This document shows positions 18,112 to 28,249 of a stretch of 64,000 bases of DNA, in pieces. Location of the stretch: positions 5,766,001 through 5,830,000 of the forward strand of contig NZ_AP022616.1 in the NCBI RefSeq assembly GCF_010731115.1. Reading direction: 5' to 3'. Each line of letters begins with the position of its first letter. Within the stretch, counting starts at the first letter, position 1. The position numbers and the translations under genes are program-made. This stretch comes from Mycolicibacterium phocaicum. GTDB taxonomy: Bacteria; Actinomycetota; Actinomycetes; Mycobacteriales; Mycobacteriaceae. The notes beneath the pieces were generated by a model. It was not told the origin of the DNA. It saw only the letters and a program-made list of their open reading frames with translations, and searched no databases.

Positions 18112-19305
18112 TCAACTGCGCCGCGCCTGGCGGAACGGGATGTCGCGGTCGGGTTCGGGTTCCTTCGCCAGCCCCAGGACACGCTCGCCGATGATGGTGC
18201 GCTGAATCTGGTCGGTGCCGCCGCCGATCGAGGTGAAGAACGCGTTGAGCGAAAGGAAGTTCACGTCGTCGGCCTCGGGGTTGTCGGGGCCCGCCAACAG
18301 TGATTCGGTTCCGATGATCTCGGTCTTAAGCGCCGCCTCGGAGTGCAGGATGCGTGACATCGCCAGCTTGCCCAGCGACATGATCGAACTCGACGTGCCC
18401 TGGCTGGTGGCGGCCTTGGCGCGAAGATTGTTGAGCCGGTTGAGTTCTCGCAACGCCAGCACATCCGCGAGCCGCTCCCGCAGGGCGGCGTCATCGAGGC
18501 GTCCGTGCTCGCGGGCCAGTTCCACGAGGCTGTCGGCCTTGGACTTGTTGCGCGATCCGCGTCCACCGTCGCCCATGATGGATCGTTCGTATGCCAGGGC
18601 GGTCTGCAGGACGCGCCAGCCGTTCCCTTCTCCACCAATGAGATTCGCGTGCGGAACCGTGGCGTCGGAGATGAACACCTCGTTGAAATGCGCCTCACCG
18701 GTGATCTGCACGAGAGGCCGCACCTCGATGCCGGGCTGACGCATCGGGATGATGAAGTAGCTCATGCCCTTGTGCTTGGGTGCATCCCAGTCGGTGCGCG
18801 CGATCAGCAGACCGTACTCGGACGTCGCCGCACCCGAGGTCCACACCTTCTGGCCGTTGACCACCCAGCGGTCGCCGTCGCGTATCGCGGTGGTGCTCAC
18901 GCCGGCCAGGTCCGATCCGGCGCCGGGCTCGCTGTAGAGCAGACAGGTGCGCGCTGCCCCGGTCAGAAAGTCCCGTAGCAGTTGGTGTTTCAGCTCGTCC
19001 GAGCCGAACGCGAACAGGGTGTTGGCGGGGATGTTGTGCTTGTCCTGACAGGCGCCGGTGGCCTTGACGGCGCGGAACTCCTGGTGGATCACCGCGGCGA
19101 GTTTGCTCGGGTAGCCGCGGCCGAACCACTCGGCCGGATAGGTGGGCACGGCGTAGCCGGCGTCGAGGACCTTTTCCCGCCAGGCGATTTCCTCGGGCGA
19201 GCTGACCCAGGGGTCGTCCGACGGCGGCAACGCGGTCCAGTTCTGCGCGAGCCAGTCGCGTACCTCGGTACGCAGGTCAGCGGGATTCGGTGCGGTGGTG
19301 CTCAT
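18112..19305 (-). CDS. acyl-CoA dehydrogenase (first of a FadE pair by position, larger subunit type)
   Basis: A 397-residue acyl-CoA dehydrogenase. The FAD/substrate motif LLYSEPGAGSDLAGVST and VNGQKVWTSGA are present, and the C-terminal INGGTDQ-like turn is FTSIGGGTDQIQRTIIGERVLGL. The ATG at 19305 is 1 bp after the stop of the preceding FadE gene. Paired FadE genes often form heteromeric (alpha2beta2) dehydrogenases in mycobacterial steroid side-chain oxidation, and this pair has that look: full-length partner plus a partner with a less typical active site. Confidence 0.9.
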   Translation of the reverse strand: MSTTAPNPADLRTEVRDWLAQNWTALPPSDDPWVSSPEEIAWREKVLDAGYAVPTYPAEWFGRGYPSKLAAVIHQEFRAVKATGACQDKHNIPANTLFAFGSDELKHQLLRDFLTGAARTCLLYSEPGAGSDLAGVSTTAIRDGDRWVVNGQKVWTSGAATSEYGLLIARTDWDAPKHKGMSYFIIPMRQPGIEVRPLVQITGEAHFNEVFISDATVPHANLIGGEGNGWRVLQTALAYERSIMGDGGRGSRNKSKADSLVELAREHGRLDDAALRERLADVLALRELNRLNNLRAKAATSQGTSSSIMSLGKLAMSRILHSEAALKTEIIGTESLLAGPDNPEADDVNFLSLNAFFTSIGGGTDQIQRTIIGERVLGLAKEPEPDRDIPFRQARRS

Positions 19306-19306
19306 C

Positions 19307-20410
19307 TCAGGCGCCCTTCGCTGCCAGGTAGCGCTCACGATGATCACGTGAGCTGCCGAACAGTTGACGGCCGGTGCGCGCCCGGCGCAGGAACAGATGC
19401 GCGGGGTGCTCCCAGGTGAAGCCGATGCCGCCGTGCATCTGGATCGACTGCATGGCGGTGGTGTGATAGGCCTCGGCGCAAGCGAATCCGGCCAACGCGA
19501 CGGCGCCGTCCGCGTCGGTCGGGTCGGTATCGAATTGCGCGGCCGCGTGCTGTGCGGCCGAGGTGGCGGATTCGACTTCCAACAGCAGGTCGGCCGCCAT
19601 GTGCTTGATCGCCTGGAAGCTGCCGATGGGCCGCCCGAACTGGATACGGGTCTTGAGGTATTCGACGGTGACATCGAACAGGTGTCGGGCCCCGCCGACC
19701 TGTTCCCCGGCGAGGGCGATCACCGTGAGGGACAACGCGTGTTCGACGGCCGCCCAGCCTCCGGTGCCGATGCGACGGGCCGGGGTCCGGTCGAAGGTGA
19801 ACGTCGACAGTCGGACCGTGGCGTCGAAAACTGTTGCGGCGGTTCGGTCGAAGCCGGCCGCGTCCGGGGCAACCTCGAAGATGGCGATGCCCTCGTCGGC
19901 CTTCGCGACGACGATGATGACGTCGGCGATCTGCCCGTCGAGCACATAATGTGCGGCGCCCGTGAGTTGGTGCCCGTCACCGTGCCGAACTGCCTGAACC
20001 GCAACACCATCCGGTGCCCATGTGCCCCGGGACCCGGTGGCTGCCACGGTTGCGATCGAGGAACCCTCGGCCAACGCGGGCAAGAGCCGCGCCTTGTCGT
20101 CGTCGGTGCCGGCAGCCTGGATCAAGGCCGTGGCGAAGACCGCACTCGACAGGAACGGGGCAGGAAGTAAGGCGGCACCCGTGACCTCGGCGACCGCCTC
20201 GAGTTCCTGCGCGCCCAGCCCTACGCCACCGTATTCCGGGTCGACGATCAGGCCCGCGACGCCCTGGGCGGTCAGCTTGTTCCACAGGTCGCGGTCGAAT
20301 CCACTGTCGGTGCTCATCACCCGGCGGACGTCGGCTTCGGTGCAATGCTCACTGAGGAGGTCTTTGACGGCTGCGGCGAGTTCGGCGCGTTCGGCCACGC
20401 TCATCGTCAT
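19307..20410 (-). CDS. acyl-CoA dehydrogenase (second of the FadE pair)
   Basis: A 367-residue acyl-CoA dehydrogenase-like protein. It has the N-terminal helical domain, a weakly conserved middle domain (TVAATGSRGTWAPDG rather than a classic TEP..GSD motif) and a strong C-terminal domain with FGRPIGSFQAIKHMAAD and QMHGGIGFTWEHPAHLFLRRA. ATG 20410 follows AAGGG at about 7 bp; upstream in-frame codons are not family-like. It is the first gene of the operon ending in the CoA transferase, and is divergent from the thiolase-like gene. Confidence 0.88.
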   Translation of the reverse strand: MTMSVAERAELAAAVKDLLSEHCTEADVRRVMSTDSGFDRDLWNKLTAQGVAGLIVDPEYGGVGLGAQELEAVAEVTGAALLPAPFLSSAVFATALIQAAGTDDDKARLLPALAEGSSIATVAATGSRGTWAPDGVAVQAVRHGDGHQLTGAAHYVLDGQIADVIIVVAKADEGIAIFEVAPDAAGFDRTAATVFDATVRLSTFTFDRTPARRIGTGGWAAVEHALSLTVIALAGEQVGGARHLFDVTVEYLKTRIQFGRPIGSFQAIKHMAADLLLEVESATSAAQHAAAQFDTDPTDADGAVALAGFACAEAYHTTAMQSIQMHGGIGFTWEHPAHLFLRRARTGRQLFGSSRDHRERYLAAKGA

Positions 20411-20474
20411 GTGTTCACCCTTCTGCATGTCAGGTCCATGCAACGTGCACGCCGCCGCCCTGTAAATCGCATTG

Positions 20475-20508
20475 TGCGACACCTGTCCGTTTCCTCATGC
20501 GACATCTG
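20475..20508. promoter_or_regulatory. direct repeat in the divergent FadE/thiolase promoter region
   Basis: TGCGACACCTG (20475-20485) and TGCGACATCTG (20498-20508) are 11-bp repeats with one mismatch and a 23-bp start-to-start distance (about two helical turns). They sit between the divergent starts 20410 and 20642, so they are candidate binding sites for a shared regulator such as the LysR protein. Confidence 0.4.
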
Positions 20509-20641
20509 CGGGACCTGAGGGCCACTGGATGTCCTGAACGCTCATGTGTGGGTTTCCGTGCTGGTCGTTTACAGCGACGGCCGCAGCCCGCCAAGGTGGA
20601 GGTATCCCGGTGAAGGTCCGGCGCCAGAAGAGGAAATATCA

Positions 20642-22114
20642 GTGTCACTTGATCCCAGAACCCCGGTGCTCGTCGGCTACGGCCAGGTCAACCAGTACGA
20701 CGAGAACCCGGGTGGCGAGCCGGTCGACCTGATGGAGGCGGCGGCGCGAGAAGCCGCCGATGCGCGCGTCCTCGAGGCCGTCGACGCCGTGCGGATCGTC
20801 AACCTGCTGTCCGTCCGCTACCGCGATCCGGGCCTGTTGCTGGCGCAGCGCATCGGCGCCCCCGGCGCCGTGACGCGCTACACCCCGATCGGCGGCAACG
20901 TGCCGCAATCGTTGGTGAACCAGGCATGTCTGGACATCCAGCAGGGCCGCAGTGACGTGGTGCTGATCGCCGGCGGCGAGACCTGGCGGACGCGCACGCG
21001 GTTGAAGGCGCGCGGTGAGCGGTTGACCGGCACCGAGCAGGACCAGTCGGTGCCGCTCGCCCCCAGTGACCCCGAGTTCACCATGGCCGGGCCCGCCGAA
21101 CTTCGGATCGGGCTGGTGGCGCCGTCGCATGTGTACCCGATGTTCGAGCAGGCGCTGCGGATCGCCGCGGGGGAGGCCCCGGAGGAGCACCGGCGCCGGA
21201 TCGGCGAGTTGTGGGCGCGGTTCAGTCAGGTCGCCGCGGGCAATCCGCATGCGTGGAGCCGGGAGGCGGTGCCTGCCGAGCAGATCTGGCAGCCGGGTCC
21301 GGACAACCGGATGATCAGCTGGCCGTACACCAAGCTGATGAACTCCAACAACATGGTCGACCAAGGCGCGGCCCTGATCCTGACCTCGGTGGGCAAGGCG
21401 GAAGCCCTGCAGATTCCGAAGGAGCGCTGGGTCTTCCCGTACGCCGGCACCGACGCCCACGACACCTATCTCATCGGGGAGCGGGCGAGCTTCTCCGGTT
21501 CACCGGCGATCCGGATCGCGGGTCGCCGGGCATTGGAGCTGACCGGCCTCGGCATCGACGACATCGACACGGTCGACGTGTACTCGTGCTTCCCGTCGGC
21601 GGTGCAGGTCGCGGCCCGCGAACTGGGCCTGGGCCTCGATGATGCGGCGCGGCCGCTGACGGTGACCGGTGGTCTGACGTTCGCCGGCGGCCCGTGGAAC
21701 AACTACGTGTCGCATTCGATCGCCACCATGGCCGAGCAGTTGGTGGCCAATCCGGGTCAGGTCGGCCTGATCACCGCCAACGGCGGGTACCTGACCAAGC
21801 ACAGCTTCGGTGTCTACAGCACGCAGCCGCCTGCGCACGAATTCCGTTGGGAGGATGTGCAATCGGAGGTCGATGCCGAGCCGACGGTGGTGGCCGAGGA
21901 CGACTGGTCGGGCACCGGCACCGTGGAATCCTGGACCACACCGGTCACCCGTGACGGCGTCCCCGAGAAGGTGTTCGTCTCGGTCCGCACACCCAGCGGT
22001 AGCCGGGCGCTGGCGGTGATCGCCGATGCCTCGCAAGCCGAGGCCAGCACTCGCGAAGACCTCGCCGGAGCTGCCGTGACCGTCAAACCGGACGGCACCG
22101 CCGGGCTGGAGTAA
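20642..22114 (+). CDS. thiolase-like acetyl-CoA acetyltransferase
   Basis: A 490-residue thiolase-superfamily protein. The thiolase fold is seen in PVLVGYGQVNQYDENPGGEP at the start and in DTVDVYSCFPSAVQVAARELG and GGPWNNYVSHSIATMAEQL later; the C-terminal catalytic region holds LITANGGYLTKHSFGVYSTQPP. A classic NxxCxSG nucleophile is not obvious; NQACLDIQQGRSDVVLIAGGE occupies the place, giving a Cys in NQAC. The GTG at 20642 follows AGAGGAAA. With the divergent FadE and CoA-transferase genes it suggests a beta-oxidation-like pathway. Confidence 0.82.
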   Translation: MSLDPRTPVLVGYGQVNQYDENPGGEPVDLMEAAAREAADARVLEAVDAVRIVNLLSVRYRDPGLLLAQRIGAPGAVTRYTPIGGNVPQSLVNQACLDIQQGRSDVVLIAGGETWRTRTRLKARGERLTGTEQDQSVPLAPSDPEFTMAGPAELRIGLVAPSHVYPMFEQALRIAAGEAPEEHRRRIGELWARFSQVAAGNPHAWSREAVPAEQIWQPGPDNRMISWPYTKLMNSNNMVDQGAALILTSVGKAEALQIPKERWVFPYAGTDAHDTYLIGERASFSGSPAIRIAGRRALELTGLGIDDIDTVDVYSCFPSAVQVAARELGLGLDDAARPLTVTGGLTFAGGPWNNYVSHSIATMAEQLVANPGQVGLITANGGYLTKHSFGVYSTQPPAHEFRWEDVQSEVDAEPTVVAEDDWSGTGTVESWTTPVTRDGVPEKVFVSVRTPSGSRALAVIADASQAEASTREDLAGAAVTVKPDGTAGLE

Positions 22115-22225
22115 GCCGACAGCGAACAACGGTGCGCCGCAGGGAATAGATCGACGACCTCCCTCGCTGAATCTGTGCACTAGTGCCGACGTTGCCCGTC
22201 GCCCAGGTGTGCGATCTCAAAAGCA

Positions 22226-22438
22226 TTGTCGGAGTTCGTGAAGGGATACCGAGATGGCTACCGACGCTGCGTCAGTTGGCTTCCACCCCGCCGCGGCCGC
22301 GATGCGCACTGGTGGTCGGACAAGACCACCGCGTTCGTGACCAGACTGCATCTGGCCGCGAAAGTGCGCCAGCCGGAGACATTCCGCCACAGAGCATTCG
22401 AGCAGGCCGCCACCGAACGCGAAATGTGGCGGCTCTGA
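22226..22438 (+). CDS. possible small protein (70 aa)
   Basis: A TTG-started frame giving a 70-residue polar protein (SEFVKGYRDGYRRCVSW...). Third codon positions are GC-rich, as in real genes here, and the composition is protein-like, but there is no strong ribosome site and no family was recognised. A competing 28-codon ATG frame at 22254 has AAGGGA upstream. The surrounding 22115-22506 interval holds nothing else. Confidence 0.35.
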   Translation: MSEFVKGYRDGYRRCVSWLPPRRGRDAHWWSDKTTAFVTRLHLAAKVRQPETFRHRAFEQAATEREMWRL

Positions 22439-22506
22439 GCCTTTTCGCCTGACGACATGACTCGCGTGCGTCATGCTGATTGTCTGTCCGTCGTCAGGAG
22501 GTAGCG

Positions 22507-22881
22507 GTGTCAGTGGCGTCCAACGTCGTCGTCGGCGTCAATGCGGTGTTCTTTGCGGGCATGGGCGTGCGGGCCCTGACCGCACCGGCGGAGATGTTGC
22601 GACCATTCGGAATCACCTTGGGCGAAGCGGCATCTCGGGCCGAGGTGCGGGCGGTCTATGGTGGTTTCGGATTGGCCATCGCGGCGATCCTCGGATACGC
22701 CATCGCGGCGCCGGAGCAGATCCGTATCGGCATCGTGGTCACCGTGAGCGTGGCCTTGCTCGGTATGGCATTCGGGCGGGTGTGCGCGGCGCTCGCCGGT
22801 GATCGAACGTCGTTCTACCCCAACCAGTTCTACGGCATCGTCGAAGTGATTCTGGCGGCGTCTCTGTTGTGGGCCGCATAG
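22507..22881 (+). CDS. DUF4345-type small membrane protein
   Basis: A 124-residue protein with about four membrane segments; the spacing NAVFFAGMGVRALTAPAEML, AEVRAVYGGFGLAIAA and the late FYPNQFYGIVEVILA suggest the DUF4345 family. GTG 22507 has AGGAGG at 22496-22501. Its role is unknown. A strong hairpin terminator follows. Confidence 0.75.
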   Translation: MSVASNVVVGVNAVFFAGMGVRALTAPAEMLRPFGITLGEAASRAEVRAVYGGFGLAIAAILGYAIAAPEQIRIGIVVTVSVALLGMAFGRVCAALAGDRTSFYPNQFYGIVEVILAASLLWAA

Positions 22882-22891
22882 CGAACAAGAC

Positions 22892-22927
22892 AAATGTCCC
22901 CGGCACGCCGTTGTGCCGGGGACATTT
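22892..22927. terminator. bidirectional hairpin terminator
   Basis: A perfect 15-bp stem (22892-22906 with 22913-22927; core TGTCCCCGGCAC) and a 6-nt loop lie between two convergent genes. The flanking AAA and TTT give short tracts on both strands, fitting a shared terminator. Confidence 0.85.
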
Positions 22928-22957
22928 CTATTGCGCGGCCGGGGAAGCCGCGCAAAT

Positions 22958-24072
22958 CTAGGGGGCCATGGTCAGCCAGTCGGGGAAGCCCGACGGGTCG
23001 TGGCGGCCGAGCGCACCGTGCTCGAACAGGCCCCAGCCTTCGGCGGGCGGCTTGTTGCCCTCATGGCACACCGCACGCCCGACGTGGTCGATGACGCCGA
23101 AGCCGGAGCGCGCGATGATCCCGGGGTCGGTCATGTCGTAGGTAAGGCGTTCGGTGAACTTCTCGCCCTTCCACATGCCGTGCAGCCAGTCGGCGTCACC
23201 GCCGTAGCCGCCGCCCACATGGATCGGCACCGGCAGCTTGGATTCCACATCGAAGCGGACCGGGGTGCCGTCCAGCGCCGTCGCCTCGATGGTGGCACCG
23301 GTGGGAATGCGGGTACCGGAGACGTAGTGGATCTTCACGCGCGGCCAGCCGAGCTGCTCGACGCGTCCGTCCTTCCAGACGCGGCTGCAGTCGTTGAGCG
23401 ACCGGAAGCCGTCGGGAGCTTCCTGGATGATCATCACGAGCGAGAACTCCTCGAACGCGATCGGCACGTACAGCCACCACATGCCCTCGAAAGGTGGATC
23501 CGCCGGGCGCCCGGCCGGCTCGGCCTCACCGACGGGGCGGATGCCCCAGGACCGGTCACGCGAACCGATCCAGGTGTCCGGGCTGACCTTGATGTCTTCA
23601 CCGTCGATGGCGAGGGTGCCGCTCCACGAACCCAGCTGAGCGAAGCGCTGCGCATTCAGCGTGACGCGGTTGCCCTGCCGCATGAGGTGCGGCTGTTCCT
23701 GCACCACGTCGAACAGGCCGTTCCACGTCAGGTCCGCGGCAATGCCCTCCGTCTCATCGAGCACGATGCGCACCTGGTGCAGCGGGTCGGTGACCTCGAT
23801 GCGATAGCCGACGACGTGCTGGTTCAACCGGTCCTGGTCGATCGCGTCGGACAGGTGGACAGCGGTCTGGGTGTCACCGCGGCGGACGAGGAAGTAGGCG
23901 TCCTTCACCCCGAGGTTGGGGTAGTAGCCCATGCCGGTGATGACGAAGATGTCACCGGTGCGGTCGTGGGCGTTGAAGTAGCAGCGGTCGTAGAAGTTCC
24001 GGTCGCTGGATCCCGGCCACGCGATGGGCTGCGGGACCTGGTGGATCGGATATTCGTCCATGGGGCCGAGCA

Positions 24073-24073
<1 letters not shown>
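22958..24073 (-). CDS. conserved protein of unknown function, partner of the phosphotransferase
   Basis: A 371-residue soluble, beta-rich, Trp/Tyr-rich protein with no signal peptide. It starts MLGPMDEYPIHQVPQPIAWPGSSDRNFYDRCYFNAHD. I do not recognise catalytic motifs; the many beta-strand-like segments suggest a barrel-type fold of the hydroxyneurosporene-synthase or AttH kind, which is only an inference. Its ATG (24073) shares one base with the stop of the kinase-like gene (TGATG), so the two are translationally coupled and very likely work together. Similar pairs are common in actinobacteria. Confidence 0.7.
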
Positions 24074-25877
<1,804 letters not shown>

Positions 25878-26018
25878 GGTTGACGGTTTCGCTCGGAAGC
25901 TCTTGAACGCCAACGCCTTTGAATCACCATGCCAGTTGCCATGGACGTGATTTCGGTGTTGCCGCGCGCTGTTCTGAACACCGTCATCAGCGGCCCCCGG
26001 GCTGTTGGTAACGAATAG

Positions 26019-26034
26019 CGGTGGACGTCCACCG
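26019..26034. promoter_or_regulatory. 16-bp perfect palindrome upstream of the GH16 gene
   Basis: CGGTGGACGTCCACCG is fully symmetric and lies about 80-95 bp before the GH16 start, in an otherwise gene-free 237-bp interval. It could be an operator; no regulator is assigned. A looser inverted repeat CGGTGTT/AACACCG lies at about 25952-25981. Confidence 0.4.
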
Positions 26035-26114
26035 GGGCGGCGAGCACGAACACTCCTGCAATTGGGTTGCTTGGTTAGCGGTCTCGCGACGGTGCGTCGC
26101 CTACGATTGCTGGT

Positions 26115-26999
26115 GTGCCGGCTATGGATCGTCGCAGGATCATGATGATGATGGGCCTGGGCGCGGTTACCACAGTGCTGGGTGCCGCGAAGGCTGACGC
26201 CGACCCGCTGCCCGTTTTCCCAGGTCCGGTTACTGGTCCGGGGGCCGCGCCCGCTGCGCCCGCCGGCTCGTCGGCAGGCCCGGCGATGCTGTTCCGGGAG
26301 GAATTCAACGGCCCCGCGGGGGCACCGCCGGATCCGGCGTGGTGGTTCATCGTGCCTGAGCGCGAGGTCATCCGGAATCCCGTCGAATGGGACCAGCCCT
26401 ACAACATGGGCCGTTACGTGACCGATCAGGAGCACGTGTTCCAGGACGGCAAGGGCAACCTCGTCATTCGGGCCACCCGTGGTCCGGGCGCGAACATTCA
26501 GGAGCGTTATGCAAGCGCCAAGGTGGTCGGAAACTGGCGCGGCGGGGTCGGCACCACCTGGGAGGCGCGGATCAAGCTGAACTGCCTGACCGACGGCGCC
26601 TGGCCGGCCTTCTGGCTGCTCAACGACGATCCGGCCCGCGGCGGTGAGGTCGACCTGGTCGAGTGGTATGGCAACAGAGACTGGCCATCGGGGACAACGG
26701 TGCACGCCCGGCTGGACGGCACGTCGTTCGCCACCGATCCGCACCCGATCGACAGCGGGTGGCATACCTGGCGGATGACCTGGCAGCCGACCGGCATGTA
26801 CTTCTGGAAGGACTACGCGCCGGGGCAAGAGCCGTTTTTCACGGTGCCGGCCAATTCGTTGGACGACTGGCCCTTCAACGATCCGGGCTACACCTTGGCC
26901 CCGGTGTTCAACCTTGCTATCGGTGGCTCTGGCGGGCGCGAGCCCGCCGGCGGCAATTACCCCGCCGAGATGCTGATCGACTGGATTCGCGTCTTCTGA
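26115..26999 (+). CDS. secreted GH16 beta-1,3-glucanase-like protein (Rv0315-type)
   Basis: A 294-residue glycoside hydrolase family 16 protein, the same length as M. tuberculosis Rv0315. The N-terminus MDRRRIMMMMGLGAVTTVLGAAKADADP is a signal peptide with an Arg-rich n-region, probably Tat-type, followed by an Ala/Pro-rich linker. The GH16 catalytic motif ExDxxE is present as GGEVDLVEWYG, and WPAFWLLNDDP precedes it. GTG 26115 or ATG 26124 may be used. It should act outside the membrane on beta-glucan-type polymers or an endogenous glycan. Confidence 0.9.
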   Translation: MPAMDRRRIMMMMGLGAVTTVLGAAKADADPLPVFPGPVTGPGAAPAAPAGSSAGPAMLFREEFNGPAGAPPDPAWWFIVPEREVIRNPVEWDQPYNMGRYVTDQEHVFQDGKGNLVIRATRGPGANIQERYASAKVVGNWRGGVGTTWEARIKLNCLTDGAWPAFWLLNDDPARGGEVDLVEWYGNRDWPSGTTVHARLDGTSFATDPHPIDSGWHTWRMTWQPTGMYFWKDYAPGQEPFFTVPANSLDDWPFNDPGYTLAPVFNLAIGGSGGREPAGGNYPAEMLIDWIRVF

Positions 27000-27120
27000 T
27001 CAACGCGCCGACGGTGGTCGGTGTTGCCAGGTCTCTTTCTTTGGGCCGGCCCATGATCGCTGGCTCTTGCGGTACTGAGCGTGACGTGCGCGGGGAAGCC
27101 TTGGGTGCCATCGGTTTCGA

Positions 27121-27273
27121 TCACCACCGCGCCAGAACCTGCGTCCACCTGTCCGGCATCGGCTGCGGATCGGCGATCACCACACCCGCAGCGCATACGC
27201 ACGCCACGACGGATGCAGCGAACACTGTCGACGCCGTCATCAGGCGGCGCGCGGACACTCCAAATGCGGCCAT
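27121..27273 (-). CDS. small secreted peptide (50 aa)
   Basis: An ATG at 27273 has AGGGGG about 8 bp upstream. The product starts with an Arg-containing n-region, a hydrophobic stretch (ASTVFAASVVACVCAAGVVIA) and then ADPQPMPDRWTQVLARW, which is a signal peptide plus a very short mature part. No family was recognised. It lies between the GH16 and Crp-like genes on the opposite strand. Confidence 0.55.
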   Translation of the reverse strand: MAAFGVSARRLMTASTVFAASVVACVCAAGVVIADPQPMPDRWTQVLARW

Positions 27274-27473
27274 GTATAGATCCCCCTGTGAAGACCAGTC
27301 CCAAGCCCCCCGGCTCGCTTGGTCTTTCACTCAATATCGCGAACAATCGCATAAGCCGACTGGCGCGTCAACCCGTACGCTCGCCGGCCAATGTGGGCAA
27401 ACCAGATAGGTAATCTAGGAAAGTGCGCGGCACGGCGGCGACGGCAAAATGGGGGATAACGTGAGCGTGCATA

Positions 27474-28181
27474 GTGTCTAGGGATGGCAGCGGCCAGGAT
27501 GGGCCTGGGATAAATGCGGCGTTGGCGCGCGCCAGCATCTTCCACGGCGTCGGGCCGGATGTTCTGGCCGCGGCGGTCGACCAACTTGACTGGGTGTCAT
27601 TTCCGCAGAGGCACAACGTGTTTCGTGAGGGGGATGCCGGTGATCGGCTGTACATCATCACTTCCGGCAGAGTCAAAGTCGCATGCGCGAGCAGTCAGTC
27701 CGACAGCCTGATCGCCGTTCTTGGGCCCTCCGATGTTTTCGGTGAACTCGCCCTCCTCGACCCGGGCCCCCGCACATCGACCGTCACCACAATCACGGCC
27801 GTGCGCGCCGCGACGATGACCCGCACAGCACTGCGCTCCTGGATGAGCCAGGAACCCGAGGCGGTTGAACAGATGCTTCGTCTGCTGGCACGTCGTCTGC
27901 GCCGAACCACCAACAAGCTGTGCGATCAGACGTTCAACGACGTCCCCGGGCGCCTGGCCACACTGCTCCTCGACCTGGCCAACCGATTCGGAGAATCCGA
28001 CCACGGGACACTGCGTGTCGACCATCAGCTTAACCAGATCGAACTTGCCCAACTCGCGGGCTCAACCCGTGAGTCGGCCAACAAGGCCCTTGCGACGTTT
28101 GTCGATCGGGGCTGGATTCGTATGCAAGGCAAGGCGATCTGCATTGTCGATCCAGCGGCTCTGGCCAAGCGCGCGAGATGA
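27474..28181 (+). CDS. Crp/Fnr-family regulator (paralogue of mycobacterial Crp)
   Basis: A 235-residue protein with a cyclic-nucleotide-binding domain and a C-terminal winged helix. The phosphate-binding cassette is FGELALLDPGPRTSTV, close to FGEL...PGPRTSS in Rv3676. The recognition helix region GSTRESANKALATFVDRGWI differs little from [20 protein letters not shown] in M. tuberculosis Crp, so it may bind the same TGTGA-N6-TCACA sites. GTG 27474 is the listed start; a start nearer 27510-27522 would match Crp length better. cAMP binding is inferred from the conserved cassette. Confidence 0.87.
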   Translation: MSRDGSGQDGPGINAALARASIFHGVGPDVLAAAVDQLDWVSFPQRHNVFREGDAGDRLYIITSGRVKVACASSQSDSLIAVLGPSDVFGELALLDPGPRTSTVTTITAVRAATMTRTALRSWMSQEPEAVEQMLRLLARRLRRTTNKLCDQTFNDVPGRLATLLLDLANRFGESDHGTLRVDHQLNQIELAQLAGSTRESANKALATFVDRGWIRMQGKAICIVDPAALAKRAR

Positions 28182-28249
28182 TGTCGGGATGCGCGGGCGT
28201 GACCGGCTCGAGGCGGGTGCCTTGGTTATCGCCGAGCGGGTTCTGCCAT

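Noticed and set aside
22254..22340. A 28-codon ATG frame with AAGGGA upstream, overlapping the 22226 candidate
   Set aside because: Very short, Ala/Arg-rich, and in competition with a longer protein-like frame; left as an alternative in that entry.
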